Part shown: one piece after another, positions 9,508 through 18,006 of the stretch
Numbering within the stretch: the first letter of the stretch is position 1
Layout: each line of letters starts with the position of its first letter
Source: Haloarcula regularis
GTDB lineage: Archaea; Halobacteriota; Halobacteria; Halobacteriales; Haloarculaceae
Assembly: GCF_029338315.1 (NCBI RefSeq)
Contig: NZ_CP119794.1
Span: forward strand, 372,001-436,000
Reading direction: 5' to 3'
DNA length: 64,000 nucleotides
Program-made: the position numbers and the translations under genes
Notes under the pieces: model-generated
What the model was told of the DNA's origin: nothing
Seen by the model: the letters and a program-made list of their open reading frames with translations, nothing else
Databases searched by the model: none

Positions 9508-10470
9508 ATGGAGACAGACACCGAGTCACCGCTGGTCAGCGTCGTCATCCCGACGTACGGCCGCCCGGAGTTTCTGACGGACGCCGTCCGGAGCGTCGTC
9601 GACCAGACGTACCCCGAGGTCGAGCTCGTGGTCGTCGACGACCACTCCCCCGACCCGGTCGAACCGTTCCTCGCGGACGTCTCGTTCGACGACCTCGCTC
9701 GCGCCGAGGTCGTCCGCCACGACGAAAACCGGGGTGGGAACGCCGCCCGCCGGACCGGCATCGAACGGTCCAGCGGCCAGTTCGTCGCCTTCCTAGACGA
9801 CGACGACTACTGGGACCCGACCCTGGTCGAGCGCGTGGTCTCGGTGTTCCAGGCGTCCGGCCCCGACGTCGGCGTCGTCATGACCGGGACGCGCATCGTC
9901 GACGAGGAAGGTGACGAACTCGGGAGGGTCGTCCCGGACGCCGAGGGGGACGTGACCGAGGGCATCCTCCGCGGGACGGTCCGGGCGGGTTCGTTCTCCC
10001 GCTTTACCGTCCGTCGGAGCGTCATCGACGCGACGGGTCTCCCGGACGAGCAATTGCCCAGCTGGCAGGACTTGGAGTGGCACATCCGCCTCTCGACGAA
10101 CTGCGAATACGCGTCGCTCAGGGAGCCCGTCGTCACGCGACGGGTCACCTCACACGACCAGATCACCGACGACTTCGAGGCGAAGCGAGACGTCTCGTAC
10201 CCGCTCTTGCTGGAGAAACACCGCCCGCTGGCCGCCAGGTTCGGCCGGGGAACCGAGCGGCGCTTCGTCTCGACGCTGACGCTCACGCTCGGGTCCTCCG
10301 CGCTGCGAAACGGGTATTACGCGACGGCTGTCCGGACGTTCGGCCGGGCGATCAGGTACGACCCGCTCGCCCCGAAGGCGTACCTGTACCTCCTGCTGGC
10401 GGTGGGCGGACCGTTGACGTACAAGCCGGCGCAAGGACTCCGGCGAAAACTCAAGACTTCGATAGGATAG
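9508..10470 (+). CDS. Glycosyltransferase family 2
   Basis: A 320-aa GT-A fold enzyme: LVSVVIPTYGRPEFL at the N-terminus, VVVDDHSPD, ENRGGNAARRTGIE and the metal-binding FLDDDDYWDP near residue 98. A short hydrophobic stretch near the C-terminus (AYLYLLLAVGG) may attach it to the membrane. Inverting transfer of a sugar to a growing glycan is the family role. Transcription is probably leaderless. Its 3' end overlaps the convergent asparagine-synthase-like gene by 20 nt. Confidence 0.88.
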   Translation: METDTESPLVSVVIPTYGRPEFLTDAVRSVVDQTYPEVELVVVDDHSPDPVEPFLADVSFDDLARAEVVRHDENRGGNAARRTGIERSSGQFVAFLDDDDYWDPTLVERVVSVFQASGPDVGVVMTGTRIVDEEGDELGRVVPDAEGDVTEGILRGTVRAGSFSRFTVRRSVIDATGLPDEQLPSWQDLEWHIRLSTNCEYASLREPVVTRRVTSHDQITDDFEAKRDVSYPLLLEKHRPLAARFGRGTERRFVSTLTLTLGSSALRNGYYATAVRTFGRAIRYDPLAPKAYLYLLLAVGGPLTYKPAQGLRRKLKTSIG

Positions 10471-12307
10471 GTGTCGAGCGACCGGTCACTCGGCCGTGCC
10501 GGCGCTGGCAGTGGGTCTGACGGGCGTTTCGCTGTCGGTCGAATTTATCGAGGTGCAACTGGAACCAGCGTTCGACCGTCGAGAGCGCCGCGAGCGGCCC
10601 GAGGTTGTTCGCCTCGCCGTTCCAGTGGGCCGTCCGCAGCGCCTCGATGGCGTCCGCGTCGAACACCTCGCGTTCGCACGCGTCGTCGAGGAGGCCGTCG
10701 ATCATCGCTCGCATCTCGTCGTGGTCCTCGTACCACACCTGCTGGAGGCGTCGCCCGCCGTAGGCGTTCTTGCCGAGCAGTCGCTTGGTGGCCGTGTTGA
10801 CGACGAAGCCGACGACGTGGAGCCAGAGCGGACGGCTCGGGGGCATCTTGGTCCGTTCGTAGGGGATGCCGTTCAGCCCATAATCCAGCCGCCGCGCGAG
10901 TTCGAGCTTCCCGCGTGACGTGCCGGCCGGAATCGTGCCGCCGGTGAACGGAATGGTATCGCCGCGGTACTCCAGGGGGAGTTTGCTCACGGCGTCGAGG
11001 AACCCGCTTGTACAGATGGGGATGCGGCTCCCGACCTGACTCCGGGCCAGCGGGTTGCTGGCGAACTCGCCGCGGGCCATGTAGTTCCGGTAGTAGCAGT
11101 CCAGCGCCTTCCCGACCGAGTCCGGCGCCGTCGAGTCGGCGACGACGCTCCGGTAGGTCGCCATCGGATCGACGTCGGCGGCCAGCAGCCGTCGGACGTC
11201 GCGCCGACTGCTCTGGTGTTTCTCCTGGTAGAGGGACTCTTCGACGGTGTCGTAGCGACTGAGCACGTCCTGGCTGAGGCCGCCACCGAGCATGGTCCCC
11301 TGGCCACAGCCCTCAAGGACGACGTCGGCCGGGTCCTCGATGTTGAACACGGCGGTGAGGTTGAGGAAGGTCCGCCAGGTCAGCATGCCGCTGGTGAGCG
11401 TGACGGCGTCGTCGAAGACGTCCACGAACCGGTCCGGGGTGAGCGGGACCTCCTCGTTGCGCGCGCCCAGGCGCTCGGATATCTGGCGCGCGATGCGCCT
11501 GTTCCCGCCGTTCGAGGGGTTGGCGTTGTAGGTGTAGGTGGTGATGGTATCGAAGTGCTCGCACAGTTCGCCGGCGAGAGTCCGACTGTCGAGGCCGCCC
11601 GACAGCCAGAGGCCGATGGACCCGTCCATGGTGGCGGACGTGTCCGCGACGGCCTGCCGGTACGCCTCGACGATGGGCGCCATCGGGTCGTCCTGCGGGC
11701 CGGTCTCGAACTCGAACTGCCAGTACGAGCGGACGTCGCGGATCCCGCCTTCGTATTCGAGGACGGACGCCGCGGGGAGCGCCGATATCTCCTCGACGAG
11801 GGTCTTCTCACCCCAGACCTGTCCGATGAGCAGCATGTCGCTGAGGCCCTGGGCGTCGATGGTCGGACCGGACACCGCCGCGAGCGGCGTGGCGAGGTTC
11901 GAACCGAACGCGAACGGGCCGTCGCTGGTGTAGAAGCACTGACGCGTCCCGAGCTTGTCGGTCCCGACGACCATGCGGTCGGCGTCCCGGTCGAGCGCGA
12001 CGAGCAGGAAGGGGCCGTCGAGGGCGGCCAGCGTCTCGTCGGGCCGGGAGAGGACCGCCTCGAAGAGGCCTTCGCTGGAGAGTTCGAGGTCGTCGAGGTT
12101 CGTGATGGCCCCGTAGACGACGCCCGCACGGTGGTCGTCGTGCCACGTCAGTCCTCCGCCGGGGTCCCTCTGTCCGTGGTGGACGAGCGCGACACCCAGG
12201 TCGCCGAAGTCGACTGCGTCGACCTCGTACCAGGATTCCTCGTGCATGGGCTCGAGCAGAGAGTCGAGCGGCGTCGACCCGGTCGACCCGCCGGCGACGC
12301 CGGTCAT
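10451..12307 (-). CDS. Asparagine synthase-like amidotransferase (AsnB family) with Thr in place of Cys2
   Basis: A 618-aa two-domain protein. The N-terminus starts MTGVAGG, aligning with the MCGIAG of class II glutamine amidotransferases but with Thr at the nucleophile position. The synthetase domain has the PP-loop LWLSGGLDSRTLAGE near residue 235, so it should adenylate a carboxylate. In polysaccharide loci such proteins amidate uronic acids; with UDP-ManNAcA made next door, an amidated uronate is a reasonable inference. It may use ammonia, use Thr as nucleophile, or need another glutaminase. The C-terminal ~20 residues look like read-through past LDKFDRQ. Confidence 0.8.
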   Translation of the reverse strand: MTGVAGGSTGSTPLDSLLEPMHEESWYEVDAVDFGDLGVALVHHGQRDPGGGLTWHDDHRAGVVYGAITNLDDLELSSEGLFEAVLSRPDETLAALDGPFLLVALDRDADRMVVGTDKLGTRQCFYTSDGPFAFGSNLATPLAAVSGPTIDAQGLSDMLLIGQVWGEKTLVEEISALPAASVLEYEGGIRDVRSYWQFEFETGPQDDPMAPIVEAYRQAVADTSATMDGSIGLWLSGGLDSRTLAGELCEHFDTITTYTYNANPSNGGNRRIARQISERLGARNEEVPLTPDRFVDVFDDAVTLTSGMLTWRTFLNLTAVFNIEDPADVVLEGCGQGTMLGGGLSQDVLSRYDTVEESLYQEKHQSSRRDVRRLLAADVDPMATYRSVVADSTAPDSVGKALDCYYRNYMARGEFASNPLARSQVGSRIPICTSGFLDAVSKLPLEYRGDTIPFTGGTIPAGTSRGKLELARRLDYGLNGIPYERTKMPPSRPLWLHVVGFVVNTATKRLLGKNAYGGRRLQQVWYEDHDEMRAMIDGLLDDACEREVFDADAIEALRTAHWNGEANNLGPLAALSTVERWFQLHLDKFDRQRNARQTHCQRRHGRVTGRSTPILSKS

Positions 12308-12513
12308 CGGGCACTCACCGTCCAGATATGACTCGTGGGGTCCACGGCCGACGGACTCCGCCGCGTCGTCGGTGCGTCGGGCTGTAGTACCGTCGAGGCG
12401 AGCAGTATCGGTAGGTGCGTCCGTCGTCGTATCATGGCAAAGTAGTCCCGGGGAACGAGCCGGTTCGAGTCGGCCCGCTGGGGGATACCGGTAGTACTGC
12501 CGTCGTCAGACAT
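12304..12513 (-). other. Possible small ORF (69 aa) coupled to the asparagine-synthase-like gene
   Basis: Begins MSDDGSTTGIPQ right at a GATAACAATG element, and its TGA overlaps the ATG of the downstream gene (ATGA). No domain recognised. The composition is Arg/Ser/Pro-rich, unlike typical acidic haloarchaeal proteins. The overlap is suggestive, but chance ORFs are common at this GC. Confidence 0.3.
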
Positions 12514-12520
12514 TGTTATC
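12511..12520 (-). promoter_or_regulatory. ATAACAA-type element facing the asparagine-synthase-like gene
   Basis: Reads GATAACAATG on the minus strand. It forms a divergent pair with the element at 12577-12587. Confidence 0.4.
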
Positions 12521-12576
12521 GGTAGACTAAATGGCCACGCCGACGCCCGGCTGCCGGTTTCGGGGGTGTATCGAGA

Positions 12577-12587
12577 CAATAACAATG
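12577..12587 (+). promoter_or_regulatory. ATAACAA-type promoter element, phosphatase-fold gene
   Basis: CAATAACAATG, about 24-34 nt before the ATG at 12611; consistent with a leaderless transcript. Confidence 0.5.
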
Positions 12588-12610
12588 CATAGATATCGGA
12601 AAGGACGCCC

Positions 12611-13519
12611 ATGTACGATTTTCAGCAAGTGCTGCGCGGGATGGCCAACCCCGGCCTGGCCGTCCGTGAGGTGAACCGCCTCTATCACACCCGGCTTGGC
12701 CGCCAGACCGGGAATCCCCGGGGCATCGACGTCTTCGAGGAGGACTGGGACAACCTCCTCATCCTCGATGCGTGCCGGTACGACATGTTCGAGGAACAGC
12801 ACTCACTGCCGGGCACGCTCGAGTCACGCATCTCGAAGAGCTCGCACACCAGCGAGTTCCTCAAATCGAACTTCGCCGATCGCGACCTCCGGGACACCGT
12901 TTACGTCACGGCGAGTCCGATGTACTACCGCAACAGGGACCGCCTGAACGCCCAATTGCACGACGTGATCAACGTCTGGCAGGACTTCGGGTGGCACGAG
13001 GAGTACCGGACGGTGCTTCCCGAGACGGTCCGCGAGTTCGCGCTGGACGCCGCCGAGACGTATCCCGACAAGCGCCTCGTCGTCCACTTCCTCCAGCCCC
13101 ACTACCCGTTCATCGGGCCGACGGGCCGGCAGCACTTCGACTTAGACCAGCTGAACTTCGAGTGGGACAGCGCGCTCACTGGCGACCTGGGCATCTCCGA
13201 TGCGGTGCTGTGGGCCGCCTTCCGCGAGAACTTAGACGTGGCGCTCCCGCACGTCGAGGCGCTCATGACCGAGTTACAGGGTAAGACGGTCGTGACGGCC
13301 GACCACGGGCAGATGATCGGCGAGCGCTCCGCGCCGCTGCCGGTGACCGACTACGGCCACCCGCCGGGACTGTACACCGAGCAGCTGGTGACGGTCCCGT
13401 GGCTCGTCTACGAGAACGGGCCGCGCAGGGAGATCACCGCCGACGCGGCCGCCAGCGAGGACGCCGACGTCAGCGAGGAGGCAGTCCAGGACCGCCTCGC
13501 TGACCTCGGATACCTCTGA
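12611..13519 (+). CDS. Alkaline phosphatase/sulfatase superfamily protein, short type
   Basis: 302 aa. LLILDACRYDMF supplies the first metal-binding Asp. The region of the usual nucleophile reads SKSSHTSEFLKSNF, with Ser/Thr and no CxPSR Cys. VHFLQPHYPFIG and VTADHGQMIGE supply the remaining metal ligands, and it ends RLADLGYL. It is a close paralogue of the protein at 22659-23636. No signal peptide or TM segment is seen, so it may act in the cytoplasm or at the inner membrane face. Hydrolase or transferase acting on phosphate or sulfate esters of glycan; formylglycine-type sulfatase is unlikely. Confidence 0.78.
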   Translation: MYDFQQVLRGMANPGLAVREVNRLYHTRLGRQTGNPRGIDVFEEDWDNLLILDACRYDMFEEQHSLPGTLESRISKSSHTSEFLKSNFADRDLRDTVYVTASPMYYRNRDRLNAQLHDVINVWQDFGWHEEYRTVLPETVREFALDAAETYPDKRLVVHFLQPHYPFIGPTGRQHFDLDQLNFEWDSALTGDLGISDAVLWAAFRENLDVALPHVEALMTELQGKTVVTADHGQMIGERSAPLPVTDYGHPPGLYTEQLVTVPWLVYENGPRREITADAAASEDADVSEEAVQDRLADLGYL

Positions 13520-13617
13520 CCAGGTGGAGTTCGAAAAGCGATGGGGAATCGTACGGGTCTGCCTCGGTGAGCGCCACGCCGTCTCGGGTCGACGGCTGAC
13601 CCGACCGGCGGTGGCGG

Positions 13618-16275
13618 TTACGACGAGACGACTGTCTGGTCGGTGACGGAGTTGCCCGCCAGGTCGGTCACGGTGATCGACACCGTGTAGTCGACCCCGC
13701 CGCCCTTCTTGAAGCGATACTCGTCGGTGTCCGAGGCCGTGCTCGTGCCGTTGAACGTCCAGGACGTGCTGCGGACGACGGACCCGGAGTCGTCGGCGAT
13801 CTCGATCGAGACGGTGTCGAGGTCGCCGTCGACGTCGGAGACGTCCCAGTTGATCGTGATCTCTGCGTGTGGGTCGTTCCGACCGGCCTCGGAGACGTTG
13901 AAGCGGTTCACCACCGGCGGGGAGTCCGTCGTGGCCTCGCCCGAGGTGAACGTCTTCGTACCGCCGGTCGCCGCGTCGCCGTCCGACGCGGTGGCCGTCG
14001 CCCGGTACTCGTAGTCCGTGCTACCGCTCAGCCCCGAGACCGACTGCGAGAACGACCCGGCGGCCGACAGCGTCTGGGCCGCAGTGGCGGTCCAGGACCC
14101 GCCGACGGGCCGGTACTCGAAGGCGACGTCGGCTGAACTGGCTCCACCGAGGTCGGAGAGCGTGCCGTCGAGCGTCGCCGACGTGCTGCCGACGTCGCTG
14201 ACGGCGTCGGTAGTCACGGTCAGCGCGGGTTCGCTCGTGGTCCCGTCGAAATTGGCGGGGTCTATCTGGGACCCGTTCAGGTAGACGGTGGTGCCGCCCT
14301 CGACGAACTCCAAGGACTCCAGCTGGCCAGAGAACTGGAGGCCGTCCATCTCGTCGGTGACCCAGCCGTCGACGGTGCCGCCGTCGACCGTATCGTACTG
14401 GCTGAGCGACGTGCCGAAGGCCGGGTGGTCGACGATTTCACCGGAGACAGAGGCCACGTAGTTCGTGGTCGTGCCGTCCCCGACGATCTGGAGGGTATTG
14501 GGGTACGCCGAGTCCGCGCTCAGCGTCGCCGGGTCCACCTGCACGCCGTTGACCGACACCTCGGCCTCGCCCTCGACGAACTCGACGCTCCCGATCGCCT
14601 TCGAGTAGGTGTAGGTGTCGTTGGTGCCGTCGCTGGTGATCCAGGCGTCGACGGACGACTCGTTGACCGTGTCCCAGTCCTCGATGTCGCCGGTCGCCTC
14701 GACGGTCCCGCTGACCGCGTACTGGTAGTTGGTCGTGGTGCCCGTGCCGGTGACCGTGACCTGGTTGTCCAGCGTCGTGGTCGTCGTGTCCTCCTCCTCC
14801 TCGGGCGTGGTGGTCTCCTCATCGGTCGAATCAGCGGGTGCGGAGGTGTCCGGAATCTCGCAGGCGTCCCGCGAGACGTTGTCGTAGACGTCGACGCCCG
14901 AGACCGGCGACGAGAGACAGCCGCCGTCCATGACAGCGGGTCGCCCGCCGACGACCTCCAGTTCGCCAGCGCCGGAGAACTGGCTGTCGATGACGTCGAT
15001 GCTCTGGTCCGGGGCAGGGTCGCCCCACCGCGGGTCGGTGCGCGCGTAGACGGCGTTGACGGCCGACACCTCCGAGCGAACGCGGCTGTTCCGGATCTCG
15101 AGGGGACCGGCGTTGCCGTCGACGAAGATGCACCGACCGCGGTCGGGACCGCTCTTGTACATGAACTCGCAGTTCTCGACGAGGATGGGCCCGGGCGTCA
15201 CGCGCTTTGTCTCACAGATGACGCCGTGCGGGTTGATGAACTCCCCGCCGATGTCCGGGTCTGCGTTCTCCGTGTCGATGAGAAACGTACAGTCCCGGAT
15301 CGTGTTCTGGTCGCCGCCGCCACCGCCGATGCGGATGGACGTCTGGTTGTTGTTCTCGAACAGACAGCTTTCGTAGTGGACCGTCCCGGGCGTCCGGGAG
15401 GCGTAGACGGCGTTCGTACCCGTGTTCGCGAAGTGGCAGTTCCGGAAGAGGATCGACCCCTCGTGGCGCTCGCCCAGCCAGACGGGGCCCTCGTTGGAGT
15501 TGCCGTCGAGGTGGCCGTGCGAGACGATGTCCGTCGGGCCGGTGCGCTTGACGCCGTCGATGACGGCCGAGCCGTTCGGGTCGGTGGCCATCGGGACGAG
15601 GTTGTTGACGGCGCCGGCCTCGTTGACCGGATTGAACCCGACGTAGTGGACGTCCTGGACCCGGATGGCGTCCGGACCCCGGATGACCATCCCGAGGCTC
15701 CCGTCGTTGTCGGAGCTGTAGTCGAGGGTCACGTTCTCGACGAGCTGGCCGCTGCCGCCGTTGGTCTTCAGGAAGAACTTGCCCTCGCCGGCGTCGGTGA
15801 AAAAGCGGACGTCGCCGGGGGTCGACCCGAGCCCGCAGATCCCCCAGTTGTCCGGCGACCCGAAGGTGTTCGTGCTCTCGAAGTAGTAGTCGCCGGCCGG
15901 GAACTCGATGAGAACGTTCCCGTCACTGAGGGTGTTCTCGAGCGCCGAGTCGATGGGGTCGTTCCCGTTTGGGTCCATCCCCAGGTCGTCGACGGCGTCG
16001 ACGACCGTCCCGAACTGGATGCCGTAGCGTTCCGTCGCGGCGGCGGCGCTCCCGACGATGCCCGTCGAACTGACGGCGACCGCGGCGGCGCCGAGTCGGA
16101 GGTAATCACGCCGGTTAAGGTCTGGTTTCCAGCGACCGTCGGCCGCCTCGTCTGGCGCTTCTCCCGCCTCCGCGTCGGGGGGCGTCGATTCTCGTTCACG
16201 CGCTCCGCGGGGGGTTGCGTCGGTCCGTTCCGTCCCGGTAGGGACATCTTTCTGCGGTGGTGTTTCGTCGTCCAT
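13618..16275 (-). CDS. Tat-exported right-handed beta-helix surface protein with C-terminal modules
   Basis: 885 aa. After an acidic ~50-residue N-terminus comes a Tat motif (NRRDYLRLGAAAVAVSS) and an AAAA cleavage region. Residues ~85-480 form a parallel beta-helix with ladders of N, C and G turns (NCHFANTGTNAVYASRTPG). A Thr/Glu-rich linker (~485-502) leads to two tandem ~85-residue modules with GTTTNY, EFVEG and NG...DPA (about 501-590 and 595-680), an Fn3-like domain (~682-775) and an Ig-like domain to the end. The helix part is paralogous to 25657-27192. It probably binds or cleaves the locus glycan at the cell surface; no catalytic residues are assignable. Confidence 0.8.
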   Translation of the reverse strand: MDDETPPQKDVPTGTERTDATPRGARERESTPPDAEAGEAPDEAADGRWKPDLNRRDYLRLGAAAVAVSSTGIVGSAAAATERYGIQFGTVVDAVDDLGMDPNGNDPIDSALENTLSDGNVLIEFPAGDYYFESTNTFGSPDNWGICGLGSTPGDVRFFTDAGEGKFFLKTNGGSGQLVENVTLDYSSDNDGSLGMVIRGPDAIRVQDVHYVGFNPVNEAGAVNNLVPMATDPNGSAVIDGVKRTGPTDIVSHGHLDGNSNEGPVWLGERHEGSILFRNCHFANTGTNAVYASRTPGTVHYESCLFENNNQTSIRIGGGGGDQNTIRDCTFLIDTENADPDIGGEFINPHGVICETKRVTPGPILVENCEFMYKSGPDRGRCIFVDGNAGPLEIRNSRVRSEVSAVNAVYARTDPRWGDPAPDQSIDVIDSQFSGAGELEVVGGRPAVMDGGCLSSPVSGVDVYDNVSRDACEIPDTSAPADSTDEETTTPEEEEDTTTTTLDNQVTVTGTGTTTNYQYAVSGTVEATGDIEDWDTVNESSVDAWITSDGTNDTYTYSKAIGSVEFVEGEAEVSVNGVQVDPATLSADSAYPNTLQIVGDGTTTNYVASVSGEIVDHPAFGTSLSQYDTVDGGTVDGWVTDEMDGLQFSGQLESLEFVEGGTTVYLNGSQIDPANFDGTTSEPALTVTTDAVSDVGSTSATLDGTLSDLGGASSADVAFEYRPVGGSWTATAAQTLSAAGSFSQSVSGLSGSTDYEYRATATASDGDAATGGTKTFTSGEATTDSPPVVNRFNVSEAGRNDPHAEITINWDVSDVDGDLDTVSIEIADDSGSVVRSTSWTFNGTSTASDTDEYRFKKGGGVDYTVSITVTDLAGNSVTDQTVVSS

Positions 16276-16300
16276 CGCTGTATCCGAGACTTAATAGGCC

Positions 16301-16310
16301 CTTAATTAGC
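16301..16310 (-). promoter_or_regulatory. TATA-like element of the beta-helix gene
   Basis: Reads GCTAATTAAG on the minus strand, 26-35 nt before the ATG at 16275. It is a conventional AT-rich box rather than the ATAACAA type. Confidence 0.5.
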
Positions 16311-16536
16311 CGTTCTTCCCAGCTTACTCTAGCATACACTCCACTGACCCCCACGTTGCGAGCCAGGTAATCTCGTTTACGTACCAGTCGGCGCGATATC
16401 AACCAGAAGTACAGCTCTATCCTCCATCAGCCGATGGACTCTCAACCGGACTCGCTCTGTAGTAAGAGCACCTTACTGGCCCGAACAGCCGTCAGCGGTC
16501 GGTCGGTAGTCCCCGTCTCTCCGGGCCGGGCCGTCC

Positions 16537-17931
16537 TCAGAGATAGCCGAGGTCCTTGAGCTGGCGCTCCATGTTCCGCGAGAACGCCGCTTCCCCCTCG
16601 GACGCGCGCGTCCGTGAGTGCTCGTCGAGCCACTCGGCACAGCGTGCCTGCATCCGCTCGAGTTCGTCGGGGTGGTCCCCGGAGACGTCCACCACCTCGT
16701 CGGGGAGCCGGAACAGGGCTTCCCCGGAGTCGCTTCGCTGGTACCGGAAGTCCCGGGTCCTGAGACTGGTCAGGTCGCCCTCGGGGAACGCCGACCCGTC
16801 GTAGTCCGGCCGCTGTTCTTTGAGCTGGCGGACCTTCTTGGCCGCTCGCTTCCCGCCCCGCTGGGTGACCGCGAACGGACGCTCGGTCTCCCTGAGGTCG
16901 AACCCGGCCGGGACCGGTATCTCCAGGCCACACTCGTTCAGCGCCATCCGCATCGCGTCGGCGTGCTGGACGAGTTCGTCGCTGCCCGCAAGGCCGTCGA
17001 CGCCGTAGACGACCATCGGGACGTTCGAGACAGCGGTGTTGGCCACGAGCATGTGCGCGAGGAGACCCTGTTCACCAAGCAGTTCGCCGTGGTCCGACGT
17101 GACGACGATTATCGGGTCGTCGAGCCGCTGCCGTGCCTCCTCGACGATAGTCCCGGCGAGATGGTCGACGTAGAGCAGGCACTGGTCGTACATGACCTCG
17201 ATGGCGTTCCACTCGGCGTCCGTGAACGACGCCCCGTTCGCGATGTGTTCGACCAGCCGGTCGGACATGTCCAGCGAGACGGCGAGCGCCTCCTCCAGCG
17301 AGAGCTCGAGGTCGTCCTCGAACTGGGTGCGCCACCCCTTGGGCGGGTAGTAGGCGTGGTGGCTGTCACCGATGTGCGTATAGAGGAAGAGCGGGTCGTC
17401 CGACGTCTCGGCCTGCCGGATGTGCCGCTTGGCGATCTCGGTTCCCAGGTAGCCGATACAGTGTTTCTTCGTATCGGTCGTCAGCCCGGCCGAGTGGCGG
17501 TTGAGGTTGCTCAGGAACTTCGCCATCGTCACCGGGCCGGCCTCCTGCAGGAGGGTGTCGTAGTTGAGATAGTGGAAGTCGTCGAACCCCCTGTCCAGGC
17601 CCGTCGCCTCGCTAACCTGCGCGATGGGCGAGATACAGGCGGTGTGGTAGCCGGCCGCGGCCAGCTGCTCGGGTATCGTCGCCACCTCCGAACTGAGTTT
17701 GGAGTCGAACGCGAGGACGCCGTGGTCGACCGGCGCCCGCCCCGTGAGTATCGAGGTGCTCGACGTCCGGGTCCAGATGCCGTGCGAGAAGCAGTTCCCG
17801 AACGCCGCCCCCCGCGGGTCGGCCGCGAGTCGCGCCAGGTTCGGCGTCGTGTCTCTGTCGTGTCCACCGATGGTGGTGTGGTCCTGTCGGACGCTCTCGA
17901 GGGAGATCCAGACGATATCTCGCTGTACCAT
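16537..17931 (-). CDS. Sulfatase-superfamily protein with Thr at the nucleophile site
   Basis: 464 aa. IVWISLESVRQDH gives the first metal site. The nucleophile region is WTRTSSTSILTG; aligned with CxPSRxSxxTG, the Cys is replaced by Thr54. YTHIGDSHHAYYPP and VVTSDHGELLGEQG complete the active site, and it ends QLKDLGYL. There is no signal peptide. Thr is the nucleophile in LtaS/EptA-type transferases and phosphodiesterases of the superfamily, so phosphoryl rather than sulfuryl chemistry is inferred. Leaderless: a GAATTAAAC box lies ~26-34 nt upstream. Confidence 0.82.
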   Translation of the reverse strand: MVQRDIVWISLESVRQDHTTIGGHDRDTTPNLARLAADPRGAAFGNCFSHGIWTRTSSTSILTGRAPVDHGVLAFDSKLSSEVATIPEQLAAAGYHTACISPIAQVSEATGLDRGFDDFHYLNYDTLLQEAGPVTMAKFLSNLNRHSAGLTTDTKKHCIGYLGTEIAKRHIRQAETSDDPLFLYTHIGDSHHAYYPPKGWRTQFEDDLELSLEEALAVSLDMSDRLVEHIANGASFTDAEWNAIEVMYDQCLLYVDHLAGTIVEEARQRLDDPIIVVTSDHGELLGEQGLLAHMLVANTAVSNVPMVVYGVDGLAGSDELVQHADAMRMALNECGLEIPVPAGFDLRETERPFAVTQRGGKRAAKKVRQLKEQRPDYDGSAFPEGDLTSLRTRDFRYQRSDSGEALFRLPDEVVDVSGDHPDELERMQARCAEWLDEHSRTRASEGEAAFSRNMERQLKDLGYL

Positions 17932-18006
17932 TATGCTCCCAGTGACTGTCGATCGGTTTAATTCAATGGTGACTACCGCCGCTTTCAGGGAGGGTAGCGC
18001 CCGAAA

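Noticed and set aside
14425..16305. 626-codon open frame opposite the beta-helix gene
   Set aside because: Shadow of a strongly coding gene in high-GC DNA; the sense strand has a Tat signal, domains and repeats, while this frame has none.
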